A stretch of 38,935 nucleotides of DNA from NCBI GenBank assembly GCA_947628165.1, contig CANQYV010000008.1, positions 1-38,935 on the forward strand, given 5' to 3'. Origin of the DNA: an uncultured Clostridia bacterium. Lineage in GTDB: Bacteria; Bacillota; Clostridia; Oscillospirales; CAG-272. Of this stretch, positions 8,401-15,569 are shown piece by piece. Under the pieces are notes generated by a model. That model did not search any database. It was not told the DNA's origin and saw only the letters and a list, made by a program, of their open reading frames with translations. Position 1 is the stretch's first letter, and each line of letters opens with the position of its first letter. Both the position numbers and the translations under genes were made by a program.

Positions 8401-8455
8401 TTTTAATTTATGTAAAAATGCCGCAAGGAAACGCTTTTTCGGTTCCTTGCGGCAT
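8401..8455 (-). terminator. intrinsic terminator after mazF
   Basis: ATGCCGCAAGGAA (8418-8430) pairs with TTCCTTGCGGCAT (8443-8455); on the minus strand a T tract follows. It resembles the 7614-7649 stem in layout. Confidence 0.8.
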
Positions 8456-8458
8456 ATT

Positions 8459-8830
8459 TTATATTGCGGCTCCGCCCTCGGCTCCGCCGAGACCGAAGCT
8501 TACGGAAAGGGCGGAGTCGACGGCCGTCATCGAGGCGCCGTCGAGATGGCCTATCTTTTCGCGCAGCCTGCGCTTGTCGAGCGTCCTTATCTGCTCCGTC
8601 AGAATGACGGAGTCCTTCGCGAGTCCCGCCTCGCTCGAGGCGACGCCGATATGAGTCGGCAGATTCGTCTTGTCCATTCGGCTCGTTATCGCCGCCGCGA
8701 TAACGGTCGGGCTGTATCTGTTCCCCATGTCGTTCTGGACGATAAGTACGGGTCGCACACCGCCCTGCTCCGAGCCGACGACGGGGGAGAGATCCGCGTA
8801 ATAGATATCTCCGCGTTTTACACTGTTCAT
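8459..8830 (-). CDS. mazF: MazF/PemK-type endoribonuclease toxin (EndoA-like)
   Basis: A 123-residue PemK/MazF-family protein, expected to cut specific RNA sequences. The family start [31 protein letters not shown] and the later [12 protein letters not shown]-like segment and [13 protein letters not shown] are clear matches to Bacillus EndoA. The ATG at 8830 follows GGAG at nine bases. Length matches EndoA (116). No MazE antitoxin gene precedes it; the adjacent 267 bases to the next gene show no antitoxin-like ORF. In many clostridia the toxin gene sits apart from, or after alr and mazE. Either the antitoxin is elsewhere or the protein acts as a regulatory RNase. Confidence 0.9.
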   Translation of the reverse strand: MNSVKRGDIYYADLSPVVGSEQGGVRPVLIVQNDMGNRYSPTVIAAAITSRMDKTNLPTHIGVASSEAGLAKDSVILTEQIRTLDKRRLREKIGHLDGASMTAVDSALSVSFGLGGAEGGAAI

Positions 8831-9097
8831 TTTGTTTTTCTCCGGATTTTTGACTTGTTTGCGGCTTCTGTTCCTATTATTGCCGACATGAGCGTTCGCT
8901 AAACGCGCGCGCGGAGCTTTTCTTTCGGGAGTTTTTTCCGCGCCGCTCAGTATAAGTTTACTCAAGCGGCGACCGCTTTGTGCCCGGCAGGTGACGCCGC
9001 CCGGAAAATGCGGGAGAAAATTTTTCTGAAAAAGGTGCAACAAAACGGTCGATTTTTGCGTCTATATAATTAAATAAGATTTTTCGGAGACGCCGAC

Positions 9098-9307
9098 ATG
9101 AAAAATATCATAAGAACATTGACGCTCATTCTCGCGTTCGCCGCCATTCTTTCGGCGGCGGCGCTCGGTCCGCGCGTTTTCGCCGCATCGGAGGACGCGG
9201 CGGGGGAGAATGCTGAGGGCTGGGATCCGCTTTCTGTCGCGGCGGCGATAATCGCGGTGCTCGGGGTGATGGTGCTCTGCGGCAGCTTCATCATCAGGCG
9301 GCGGTAA
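9098..9307 (+). CDS. small membrane protein of unknown function
   Basis: A 69-residue protein with an N-terminal signal or membrane segment (IIRTLTLILAFAAILSAAA), a possible signal peptidase site near VFAASE and a second membrane helix (SVAAAIIAVLGVMVLCGSFII) ending in RRR. GGAG stands eight bases before the ATG and an AT-rich TATAAT (9065-9070) lies upstream. It precedes the DUF4349 and serpin genes by 114 nt and may belong with these surface proteins. No family recognised. Confidence 0.6.
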   Translation: MKNIIRTLTLILAFAAILSAAALGPRVFAASEDAAGENAEGWDPLSVAAAIIAVLGVMVLCGSFIIRRR

Positions 9308-9421
9308 AGAGACCGACGAAAAAAATTTAAAATTCCGCGGAACAAAACGCGCGCGTTCTCCGTCGAATATTGTGAAAGGGCAAGCGTGCGCCCGAGAAAG
9401 AAAAAACGGAGAGAAAACGGT

Positions 9422-10372
9422 ATGAAAAAACTGACATGCATCTTATTGGCGGCGTTCATGCTCGCGGCGGTCTTCTCGGGCTGCTCGGCGAAGGGCAGCG
9501 ATGGCGAGGCAAATGCCGACATGGCGCCGGGATATTCCGGCGGATACGGATATGACAATGACAACAGCGCAGACGCTCCGGGAAAACCGGAGGAGGGGAG
9601 CCCCGAGGTCGGTGACGGGGAGACCGCGGGCATCGCGGCGGGAGCCGTCGACAGAAAGCGGATACAGTATGTCACCGTAGATATGGAGACGCTCGAATAC
9701 GACACCGCCGCGGCGAAGCTGAAGTCGATGGCGGCAGAGGCGGGAGGATATATTGACTCCTCGCGCGAGACGGGACTTTCCGTGAGCGGGCGCGGCACGC
9801 GCCGCTCCGAGTTTGTCTTCCGCATACCGACGGGAGAGCTGGACGGCTTCACGGCGAAGGTTGCGGGGCTCGGCAATGTGCTCTCGCAGTACACGACGAC
9901 GGACGACGTGACGGAGAAGTATTTCGACACGGAGGCGCGTCTGGCGGCGCTCAAGCTCGAGCGTGACAAATACATGGAGCTGCTCGACCGCGCCGACAAC
10001 ATGGACTACATCATAAGCCTCACGAACGCGCTGTCGGAGGTGAACTATCAGATAGAGCTCTACACGGGCACGCTGAACAAGTACGACTCCCTCATCGCGT
10101 ATTCCACGGTGACGGTGAATCTTTCCGAGGTCGTAAAGCTCACGGATCCTGAGGACCCCGACCCGTCGTTCGGGCAGAAGCTGGCGAACGCGTTCTCGGG
10201 CTCGCTCGAGGCGTTCTCCCTCATGTGTCAGACGATAATCATCGGGCTGACGGCGGCGCTGCCGTTCCTCATAATTCCCGCAGCGGCGGTCATAATAGTA
10301 GTCGTTATCGTGGCAAGACGCTCGAAAAAGCGCCGCCGCGCGGCGCTTGAAGCGAGCAAGAAAGACGACTGA
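9422..10372 (+). CDS. DUF4349-domain lipoprotein
   Basis: A 316-residue lipoprotein: signal MKKLTCILLAAFMLAAVFSGC with the lipobox Cys at 21, a Gly/Asp/Asn-rich linker (to about residue 75), a DUF4349 domain (RIQYVTVDMETLEYDTAAAKL through TVTVNLSEV), and a C-terminal membrane helix (FLIIPAAAVIIVVVIV) with a basic tail. The DUF4349 part includes a central coiled-coil-like stretch with EARLAALKLERDKYMELLDRAD. Such proteins are anchored at both ends and face outside; their function is unknown. The serpin gene starts 19 nt downstream, so the two are likely cotranscribed. Confidence 0.85.
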   Translation: MKKLTCILLAAFMLAAVFSGCSAKGSDGEANADMAPGYSGGYGYDNDNSADAPGKPEEGSPEVGDGETAGIAAGAVDRKRIQYVTVDMETLEYDTAAAKLKSMAAEAGGYIDSSRETGLSVSGRGTRRSEFVFRIPTGELDGFTAKVAGLGNVLSQYTTTDDVTEKYFDTEARLAALKLERDKYMELLDRADNMDYIISLTNALSEVNYQIELYTGTLNKYDSLIAYSTVTVNLSEVVKLTDPEDPDPSFGQKLANAFSGSLEAFSLMCQTIIIGLTAALPFLIIPAAAVIIVVVIVARRSKKRRRAALEASKKDD

Positions 10373-10391
10373 CGAAAGAAAGGAGGCAGTT

Positions 10392-11633
10392 ATGAAAACA
10401 GTATTTAAAGCTATATTTGCCGCCGTGTGCGCATGTGCTGTCATGATGTCCGCCGTTTCGTGCTCGTTTATGACTGAGGTGTCCGCGCGCGACCTGACGG
10501 AGGGGTACGTCTCGAAAGCGGGCGACCCGGGCGAACCCGAGGCGGAGCCCGCCGCCGTCGACTTTGCGCTCTCGCTCCTGCGCGAGACGGCAAAAGGGGA
10601 AAAGGGCGCAAACGTCATAATGTCGCCGTATTCGGTACTGACGGTGCTGGCGCTTGCGGCAAACGGTGCCGCGGGAGACACGCTCTCAGAAATGGAGGGA
10701 GCCTTAGGGATGACGCTCTCCCGGCTGAACGAATATATGTCCGCTTACAGGGCGGCGATCGGAAAAGAAAAGAACGTGAAGCTGGCGGAGGCAAATTCGA
10801 TATGGTTCCGCGACGGCGCGCTGTCAGTAAGACCCGGGTTTTTGCAGACGAACGCGGACATTTACGGTGCGGACGCGTTTGCCGCTCCGTTTAATGCGGA
10901 GACGGTGCGCGATATAAACGCGTGGATATCGAAGCACACCGACGGTATGATCGACGAGATGATAAAAGAGATAAGCGACGGCACCGTGATGTATCTCATA
11001 AACACAGTGCTTTTTGATGCCGAGTGGGAGCACAAATACGAGAAATCCGACATTTCGGAAGGAATATTCATATCCTCTGACGAAAATAGGGAAACGGTCG
11101 ATTTCATGTACTGTGACAGCGACCTCGGCTTCAGGCTCGACGGGGCGGTCGGTCTCGTGCGCAAATACTCTGGCGGCAGCTTTGAGTTTGCGGCAGTTCT
11201 GCCGGACTTCGGCAGCACACCGGAGGAATACCTCGAAAAGCTCGACGGCGCGGCGCTTACGGAGGCGCTGTCGGGAAAGCTGCTCTCCGCCACAACGTCG
11301 ATACCGAAGTTTGCGTTTGAAAGCGAGCTTGAGATATCGGACGTTTTGAAGTCCATGGGCATAACGTCTCTGTTTGACGGAGGGAAGGCAGACCTCACCG
11401 GCATCGACAAAGACGGCGGGCTCTATGTTTCGGAGGTCCTGCACAGCGCAAAGATAGAGGTGAACGAGGCAGGAACGCGCGCGGGAGCGGCGACCGTATC
11501 GGGCATCGATTGCGAGAATGTGACAGAGACGGCGCTGATAGTGAAGCTGACGCGGCCGTTCGTGTTCTTCATCTGCGACACTGCGACGCACACGCCGGTG
11601 TTCTGCGGCATCGTAAACTCAGTCGCAGGCTGA
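10392..11633 (+). CDS. serpin-family protease inhibitor, lipoprotein
   Basis: A 413-residue serpin exported as a lipoprotein (lipobox Cys24 in MMSAVSC). The serpin fold is evident from NVIMSPYSVLTVLALAANGAAGDT, FNAETVRDINAWISKHTDGMI, LINTVLFDAEW and the end PFVFFICDTATHTPVFCGIV. The reactive-centre hinge starts EAGTRAGAAT near residue 359: the small residues needed for loop insertion (P14 Thr, P12-P9 Ala/Gly) are present, so an inhibitory mode is likely, although P13 is Arg rather than the usual Glu. Counting from P17 places P1 at Glu375 with Cys374 at P2. AGGAGG precedes the ATG. Gut clostridial serpins (siropins) inhibit host and bacterial serine proteases; the target here is unknown. Confidence 0.92.
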   Translation: MKTVFKAIFAAVCACAVMMSAVSCSFMTEVSARDLTEGYVSKAGDPGEPEAEPAAVDFALSLLRETAKGEKGANVIMSPYSVLTVLALAANGAAGDTLSEMEGALGMTLSRLNEYMSAYRAAIGKEKNVKLAEANSIWFRDGALSVRPGFLQTNADIYGADAFAAPFNAETVRDINAWISKHTDGMIDEMIKEISDGTVMYLINTVLFDAEWEHKYEKSDISEGIFISSDENRETVDFMYCDSDLGFRLDGAVGLVRKYSGGSFEFAAVLPDFGSTPEEYLEKLDGAALTEALSGKLLSATTSIPKFAFESELEISDVLKSMGITSLFDGGKADLTGIDKDGGLYVSEVLHSAKIEVNEAGTRAGAATVSGIDCENVTETALIVKLTRPFVFFICDTATHTPVFCGIVNSVAG

Positions 11634-11659
11634 GACGGAATGACGGAATAATAAAATTT

Positions 11660-11694
11660 GGCAGGCGCGCCGCCGGGCGCGCTTGCTTTTTTTT
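11660..11694 (+). terminator. intrinsic terminator after the serpin gene
   Basis: A GC stem (GCAGGCGCGCC with GGGCGCGCTTGC) with a three-base loop is followed by eight T residues. Confidence 0.85.
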
Positions 11695-11743
11695 CTTCGC
11701 TGTGATATCATGTTGAAAAGAGATAAAGAGAGGATATATTCAG

Positions 11744-12565
11744 ATGGGCGGGAAAAAATTCAGATACGGATTCATAGGAGTCGGGCACATGGCGTCCGCC
11801 GTTGCGGACGGCTTTATAAACGGCGGCGCCGCGCGCGCGGACGAGATAATGATGTTCGATATAGACGCGCGCCGAGTCGATAAATTTGAAGAAATTGGCG
11901 CGCGCCGCGCAAATGACGCGTCCGAGGTCGCGGAGAGCTGCCGATACGTCATTCTCGCCGTGCAGCCGTACCAGATGGGGGATTGCCTTCGCGGCATAAG
12001 AAACGCTGTGTTCGGGGACGACACAGTCATAGTTTCAATTGCGGCAGCCGTCCCGACCGAGTTTGTCACCGGCGCGCTCGGACGCGATATCGGCGTCATC
12101 AGGCTGATGCCCAATATGCCGATGCTGATAGGAAAAGGCGCCGTCGCCGCGTCGAGAAACGGGCTTGTTGACGACGGTGCGTTCGGGAGCTTTGTCTCCG
12201 ACCTCGGCAAGACCGCGGTCGTCTCCGTTATGGACGAGGCAAAGATGAACGCGGTCATAGCAGTGAACGGGTCGGCCCCCGCATACGTCTATCTCTTCGT
12301 GAAGGCGATGCTCGACGGGGCGGAGAGCATGGGCATACCGCGCGAGGCGGCGGAGCCGCTCATACTCGCGACGATAGAAGGCTCAGTCGGCGTCATAAGG
12401 CAGAAGGGCGAGCCGATAGAGGCGCTGATAAAGGCGATATGCTCGCCGGGCGGAACGACGACGGCGGCGATAACCTCGCTCGAGGCGAGCGATTTTGTCG
12501 ACGCGATAGGAGACGCCATGCGCGCGTGCACCGCCCGCGCCGACGAGCTGACGGCGGCACTTTAA
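11744..12565 (+). CDS. proC: pyrroline-5-carboxylate reductase
   Basis: A 273-residue enzyme that reduces 1-pyrroline-5-carboxylate to L-proline with NAD(P)H, the last step of proline synthesis. The Rossmann motif GFIGVGHMASAVADGF is at the N-terminus, MPNMPMLIGKGAVA near residue 125 marks the family, and the C-terminal dimer domain carries SPGGTTTAAITSLE. Length is typical. A GAGAGGA ribosome site precedes the ATG. No other proline gene is adjacent. The spacing of 69 nt to the HMA gene, with a small GC hairpin between, leaves cotranscription open. Confidence 0.95.
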   Translation: MGGKKFRYGFIGVGHMASAVADGFINGGAARADEIMMFDIDARRVDKFEEIGARRANDASEVAESCRYVILAVQPYQMGDCLRGIRNAVFGDDTVIVSIAAAVPTEFVTGALGRDIGVIRLMPNMPMLIGKGAVAASRNGLVDDGAFGSFVSDLGKTAVVSVMDEAKMNAVIAVNGSAPAYVYLFVKAMLDGAESMGIPREAAEPLILATIEGSVGVIRQKGEPIEALIKAICSPGGTTTAAITSLEASDFVDAIGDAMRACTARADELTAAL

Positions 12566-12634
12566 AAAGGCATCGGAATTTGTAAATAAAAAAAGCGCCC
12601 GCAGGGGCGCGGAGAACGGGAGGAAAAAATCGTT

Positions 12635-12895
12635 ATGTTCAAGACAACGCTCAAGGTAGACGGGATGATGTGCGGCATGTGCGAGAGCCACGTCAACGAC
12701 GCGGTGAGAGGCGCATTCAATGTCAAAAAGGTCACGTCGTCTCATTCGCGCGGGGAGACCGTCATAATTTCCGACGACGCGCCGGACAAAGAGGCGCTCG
12801 CCGCGGCGATAGAGAAAACGGGGTACAGGGTGCTCTCGGCGGACACCGTGCCGTATGAGAAAAAGGGGCTCTTCTCCGCTTTCGGGAAAAAATAA
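12635..12895 (+). CDS. heavy-metal-associated (HMA) domain protein
   Basis: An 86-residue protein made of one HMA domain: a ferredoxin-like fold with the metal-binding motif GMMCGMC near residues 10-16 and the typical sequence CESHVNDAVRGAFNVKKV, then VSHSRG-like and AAAIEKTGYRV segments. It may carry Cu(I) or another soft metal in the cytoplasm. The C-terminal extension ends in GLFSAFGKK. GGGAGG precedes the ATG. No copper ATPase or CsoR regulator is nearby, so a chaperone role is inferred from the domain only. Confidence 0.88.
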   Translation: MFKTTLKVDGMMCGMCESHVNDAVRGAFNVKKVTSSHSRGETVIISDDAPDKEALAAAIEKTGYRVLSADTVPYEKKGLFSAFGKK

Positions 12896-12902
12896 AAAAA
12901 GT

Positions 12903-12938
12903 TCGGGAGAGGACGGCGGACAACGCTTCCTCTCCCGA
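12903..12938. terminator. bidirectional intrinsic terminator
   Basis: TCGGGAGAGGA and TCCTCTCCCGA form an 11-bp stem with T/A-rich sequence on both sides, separating the convergent HMA gene and glycolipid operon. Confidence 0.85.
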
Positions 12939-12947
12939 TTTATTTTC

Positions 12948-14120
12948 TTATGCAAACACGGCGCCCCTGCTCTCTGATGTTACGCCGCCTTCGGCGTCCG
13001 CGTCCGCGACAGCCTTTTCTATGAGGTCGCATATGTCGCGCGGCGCGTTCGCGGGGATGACCTTGCGCTGATTTTCCGACATCGTCTCGCGCGCCGCCTC
13101 GTCGTCGAGCGCGTCGCACGCCTCGATGAGGCTGCGGCGCGGAGAGGGCACCGCTATCGACATACCGTGCGCCTCAAAGAAGCGCATGTTGTACGATTCA
13201 CAGCCGGGGATCGGGGTGATGTGTATGACAGGCGTGCCGGAGACGGCAGCCTCCGTCGAGGAAAGCCCGCCCGGCTTTGTGATGAACACGTCGCAGACCG
13301 CCATGTAATGGGCCATTTTGTCCGTGTGACCGATCACTATGTGGCGGTCGCCGTATTCCGCCGATATCTTCTCGTACAGCTTTTCGTTGCTGCCGCAGAC
13401 GACGATGAGAGAAACGTTTTTGTGCTTGTAGTGCTCGTCGAGAATATCGACGACGAGGCGCAGCTTGCCGGCGCCCATGCTGCCGCCCGTCACGAGGATG
13501 TAGCGGCGCTCGGGGTCAAGGCCGAGCCCGCGGCAGAGCGCGTCTCTGTCGCCGACGTCGTGCCCGTCGGCAAATTCGCTCCTGACGGGAATGCCGAGCG
13601 GATATATGCGCTCGCGCGGGACGCCGCGGCGGACGTATTCCTCCGTAAGCTCCGCGGACGGGATGACGCAGTAGTCGCAGTCGATTTCCTCCGTGAAGGG
13701 AATACAGGTGTAATCGGTAGCGATAAAGACCGTCTTTGGAACGGACGCCCCGTGACGCTTCATATTCGTGAGTATCTCGCCCGGGAACAGGTGAGACATG
13801 ACTATAATGTCGAAATGATGCTCGGACAGATATTTCTCCATCGTCTCGTTCATCATTCCGTTCGCAAGATAAACGGGAGACGGTATCGGCAGCCTGCTGA
13901 CGCCCGCGCCGAGGCTGTAGATGAGCCCGAAAAGGCGCGGAAAATACTTTGCCACCGAGATATAGGTGTTGTCTATGACGGAGGAAACCGAGCCGTCCGC
14001 AAGCGTGAACGGATTCAGAACCGTCACGTTGTGACCGCGGCGCTCGAGCTCCTCCGCGACAGCGGCAGCGGCGGCGTTGTGACCGCCTCCCGTGCCGCAT
14101 GACATTATCAGTGCATCCAT
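12948..14120 (-). CDS. GT28-like diacylglycerol glycosyltransferase (MGDG synthase/UgtP type)
   Basis: A 390-residue GT-B glycosyltransferase. The N-terminal MGDG-synthase domain shows MSCGTGGGHNAAAAAVAEEL, and DNTYISVAKYFPRLFGLIYSLG. The C-terminal donor domain has LVTGGSMGAGKL, GHTDKMAHYMAVCD and TKPGGLSSTEA, the nucleotide-sugar binding loop. Relatives transfer glucose or galactose from a UDP-sugar to diacylglycerol at the cytoplasmic membrane face. The gene overlaps the PlsY-like gene by 13 nt and follows PAP2, so the operon could make phosphatidate, dephosphorylate it and glycosylate the product. GAGG precedes the ATG. Sugar and acceptor are inferred from family and context. Confidence 0.85.
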   Translation of the reverse strand: MDALIMSCGTGGGHNAAAAAVAEELERRGHNVTVLNPFTLADGSVSSVIDNTYISVAKYFPRLFGLIYSLGAGVSRLPIPSPVYLANGMMNETMEKYLSEHHFDIIVMSHLFPGEILTNMKRHGASVPKTVFIATDYTCIPFTEEIDCDYCVIPSAELTEEYVRRGVPRERIYPLGIPVRSEFADGHDVGDRDALCRGLGLDPERRYILVTGGSMGAGKLRLVVDILDEHYKHKNVSLIVVCGSNEKLYEKISAEYGDRHIVIGHTDKMAHYMAVCDVFITKPGGLSSTEAAVSGTPVIHITPIPGCESYNMRFFEAHGMSIAVPSPRRSLIEACDALDDEAARETMSENQRKVIPANAPRDICDLIEKAVADADAEGGVTSESRGAVFA

Positions 14121-14728
14121 AAAAGACCGACCTCGAATTTTTGTCTTTTTTCCGTGCTTATGTGGAGCTTATACTGCACCGCCGCCGTGATGATGAGAAA
14201 GCCGATTGAGACCGGCAGTGCGACGCGGAGCAGAAACATCGTTGCCGCGGTGAAATAGTACGTCACGGCGGTTCTGTGGAAATGCGCCTTTACGCGGAGC
14301 ACCACGGAGAAAAAGATAAAGTAGAAGGCGAGGATGAAGAGCGGCACCGCATGGGGGACGAGCCCGATGAGCACACCGAACGTCACGGCGACGCCTTTTC
14401 CTCCCGAGAATTTATTGAATATGGGGAAAATATGACCGAGCAGCGGCGCCGAGACGACGAGCGCGAGCCATATGTCGGAGGCAAGCTCCGCTTCGGTTTT
14501 GCCGAAGGTGTAGAGCAGAACGGGAAGCGTGCCCTTGCCGATGTCGCAGACAAGAGTGCATACGCCGACCCAGAATCCGCCGTGCATGAAGGCGTTCGCG
14601 GTGCCGGGGTTTTTGTCCTTGCCCTGCTCGGCGACGTTTTCAATCCCGAAAAGACGGCTGAATACGGTCGCGTAAAGGACGCTGCCCGACAGGTATCCGA
14701 CAACGGTAAAAATAAGTGCGCGTATCAT
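14108..14728 (-). CDS. plsY: PlsY-like acyl-phosphate:glycerol-3-phosphate acyltransferase
   Basis: A 206-residue integral membrane protein of the PlsY (DUF205) family, which makes lysophosphatidate from glycerol 3-phosphate and acyl phosphate. The three catalytic motifs are recognisable though altered: GYLSGSVLYATVFSRLFG at the N-terminus, GKDKNPGTANAF (normally NPGATN) near residue 37, and SGGKGVAVTFGVLIG near residue 108. About five membrane helices are expected. AAGGAG precedes the ATG. The changes in motif 2 and an extended C-terminus suggest a paralogue specialised for this lipid operon, not necessarily the housekeeping enzyme. Confidence 0.85.
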   Translation of the reverse strand: MIRALIFTVVGYLSGSVLYATVFSRLFGIENVAEQGKDKNPGTANAFMHGGFWVGVCTLVCDIGKGTLPVLLYTFGKTEAELASDIWLALVVSAPLLGHIFPIFNKFSGGKGVAVTFGVLIGLVPHAVPLFILAFYFIFFSVVLRVKAHFHRTAVTYYFTAATMFLLRVALPVSIGFLIITAAVQYKLHISTEKRQKFEVGLLWMH

Positions 14729-14793
14729 AAAAAGCCGTCTCCTTTCTTTTATTTATATATGAGCGGGCAACGGAATATGCTCCCCGGTCGAGG

Positions 14794-15468
14794 TCACCCG
14801 TCCCGTTCGTCTTCTCTCTCGCCGAAAAAGAGGGGGTACGCGGCAAAGCTGACGGCCGCGCCCGCGAGCACGTCTATGATCGAATGCTGCTTGATGAAGA
14901 GCGTCGAGATGCATATGAGGACCGCGCACACGACGAAGAAGCACCGCGTCAGCGGTTTTGTCAGACCGCGTGCGCGCCACGCGGCAAACGCGGCGGCGAA
15001 TGAGCCGATGACGTGTATCGACGGGCAGACGTTGGTGTTCGTGTCGTAGCCGTAAAATCCGGCGAGGGCGCGTGTGAACACGTTGTCGCGCGCGAACGAC
15101 ACGGGGCGCAGCTGCTGGCACGTCGGGAACACGAGGTAAATGAAGAGCGCGAGCGAGTATGTGAGGATGATGAAGCCCATCATGCGGCGCAGCGTGTCCG
15201 GATCATAGAAAAAAGTGTATACTATCATCCCGAATATGAGGGCGAACCAGAAGAGATACGGGATGAGGAAATATTCGCAGAACGGGATCATGTCGTCGAG
15301 CCGGCAGTAGACGGGAAAATACCTGTCTACCTCGTGAAATCGTTCTAGGAAGAGAAACACAAGTCCGTAAAGCGGCCAGTAAAGAAGCAAAAGTATGTGG
15401 CGGTATTCGGGACTGAAAAGTTTTTTCAGCCGAAAGCCGCTGTAATCGACTTTGCCGGGTATGTTCAT
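14794..15468 (-). CDS. PAP2-family membrane phosphatase
   Basis: A 224-residue membrane protein with about five or six helices and the PAP2 acid-phosphatase signature: CPSIHVIGSFA (motif with SxH) near residue 138 and STLFIKQHSIIDVLAG (motif with the catalytic His) near residue 190. The first motif (KXXXXXXRP) is not obvious, replaced by a segment near LRPVSFARDN. Family members dephosphorylate phosphatidate or related lipids outside the membrane, or act as inositol-phosphoceramide-like transferases. It is the first gene of a minus-strand lipid operon, with its own promoter and AAGGAG site. It would supply diacylglycerol to the glycosyltransferase. Confidence 0.82.
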   Translation of the reverse strand: MNIPGKVDYSGFRLKKLFSPEYRHILLLLYWPLYGLVFLFLERFHEVDRYFPVYCRLDDMIPFCEYFLIPYLFWFALIFGMIVYTFFYDPDTLRRMMGFIILTYSLALFIYLVFPTCQQLRPVSFARDNVFTRALAGFYGYDTNTNVCPSIHVIGSFAAAFAAWRARGLTKPLTRCFFVVCAVLICISTLFIKQHSIIDVLAGAAVSFAAYPLFFGEREDERDG

Positions 15469-15495
15469 TTTGCGAACTCCTTACTTCTGAGAAAT

Positions 15496-15525
15496 TTTAT
15501 ACCTTAAACTGCAACGGAATATCAA
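15496..15525 (-). promoter_or_regulatory. promoter of the PAP2-PlsY-GT operon
   Basis: On the minus strand TTGATA (15525-15520), an 18-nt spacer and TATAAA (15501-15496) form a plausible sigma-A promoter, 28 nt before the PAP2 start. Confidence 0.55.
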
Positions 15526-15532
15526 TTGAATG

Positions 15533-15546
15533 TCAACAATTGTTGA
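15533..15546. promoter_or_regulatory. palindromic candidate operator
   Basis: TCAACAATTGTTGA is a perfect 14-bp palindrome just upstream of the PAP2 -35 element. It has the same half-sites as the third operator of the XRE gene (17533-17547) but a spacer shorter by one base. Confidence 0.45.
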
Positions 15547-15569
15547 AAAATGCCGCAGATGCGGATCCG

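Noticed and set aside
9443-10681. Long minus-strand ORFs opposite the DUF4349 and serpin genes
   Set aside because: They are Arg/His/Ala-rich shadows of GC-rich genes with no ribosome site or family match.
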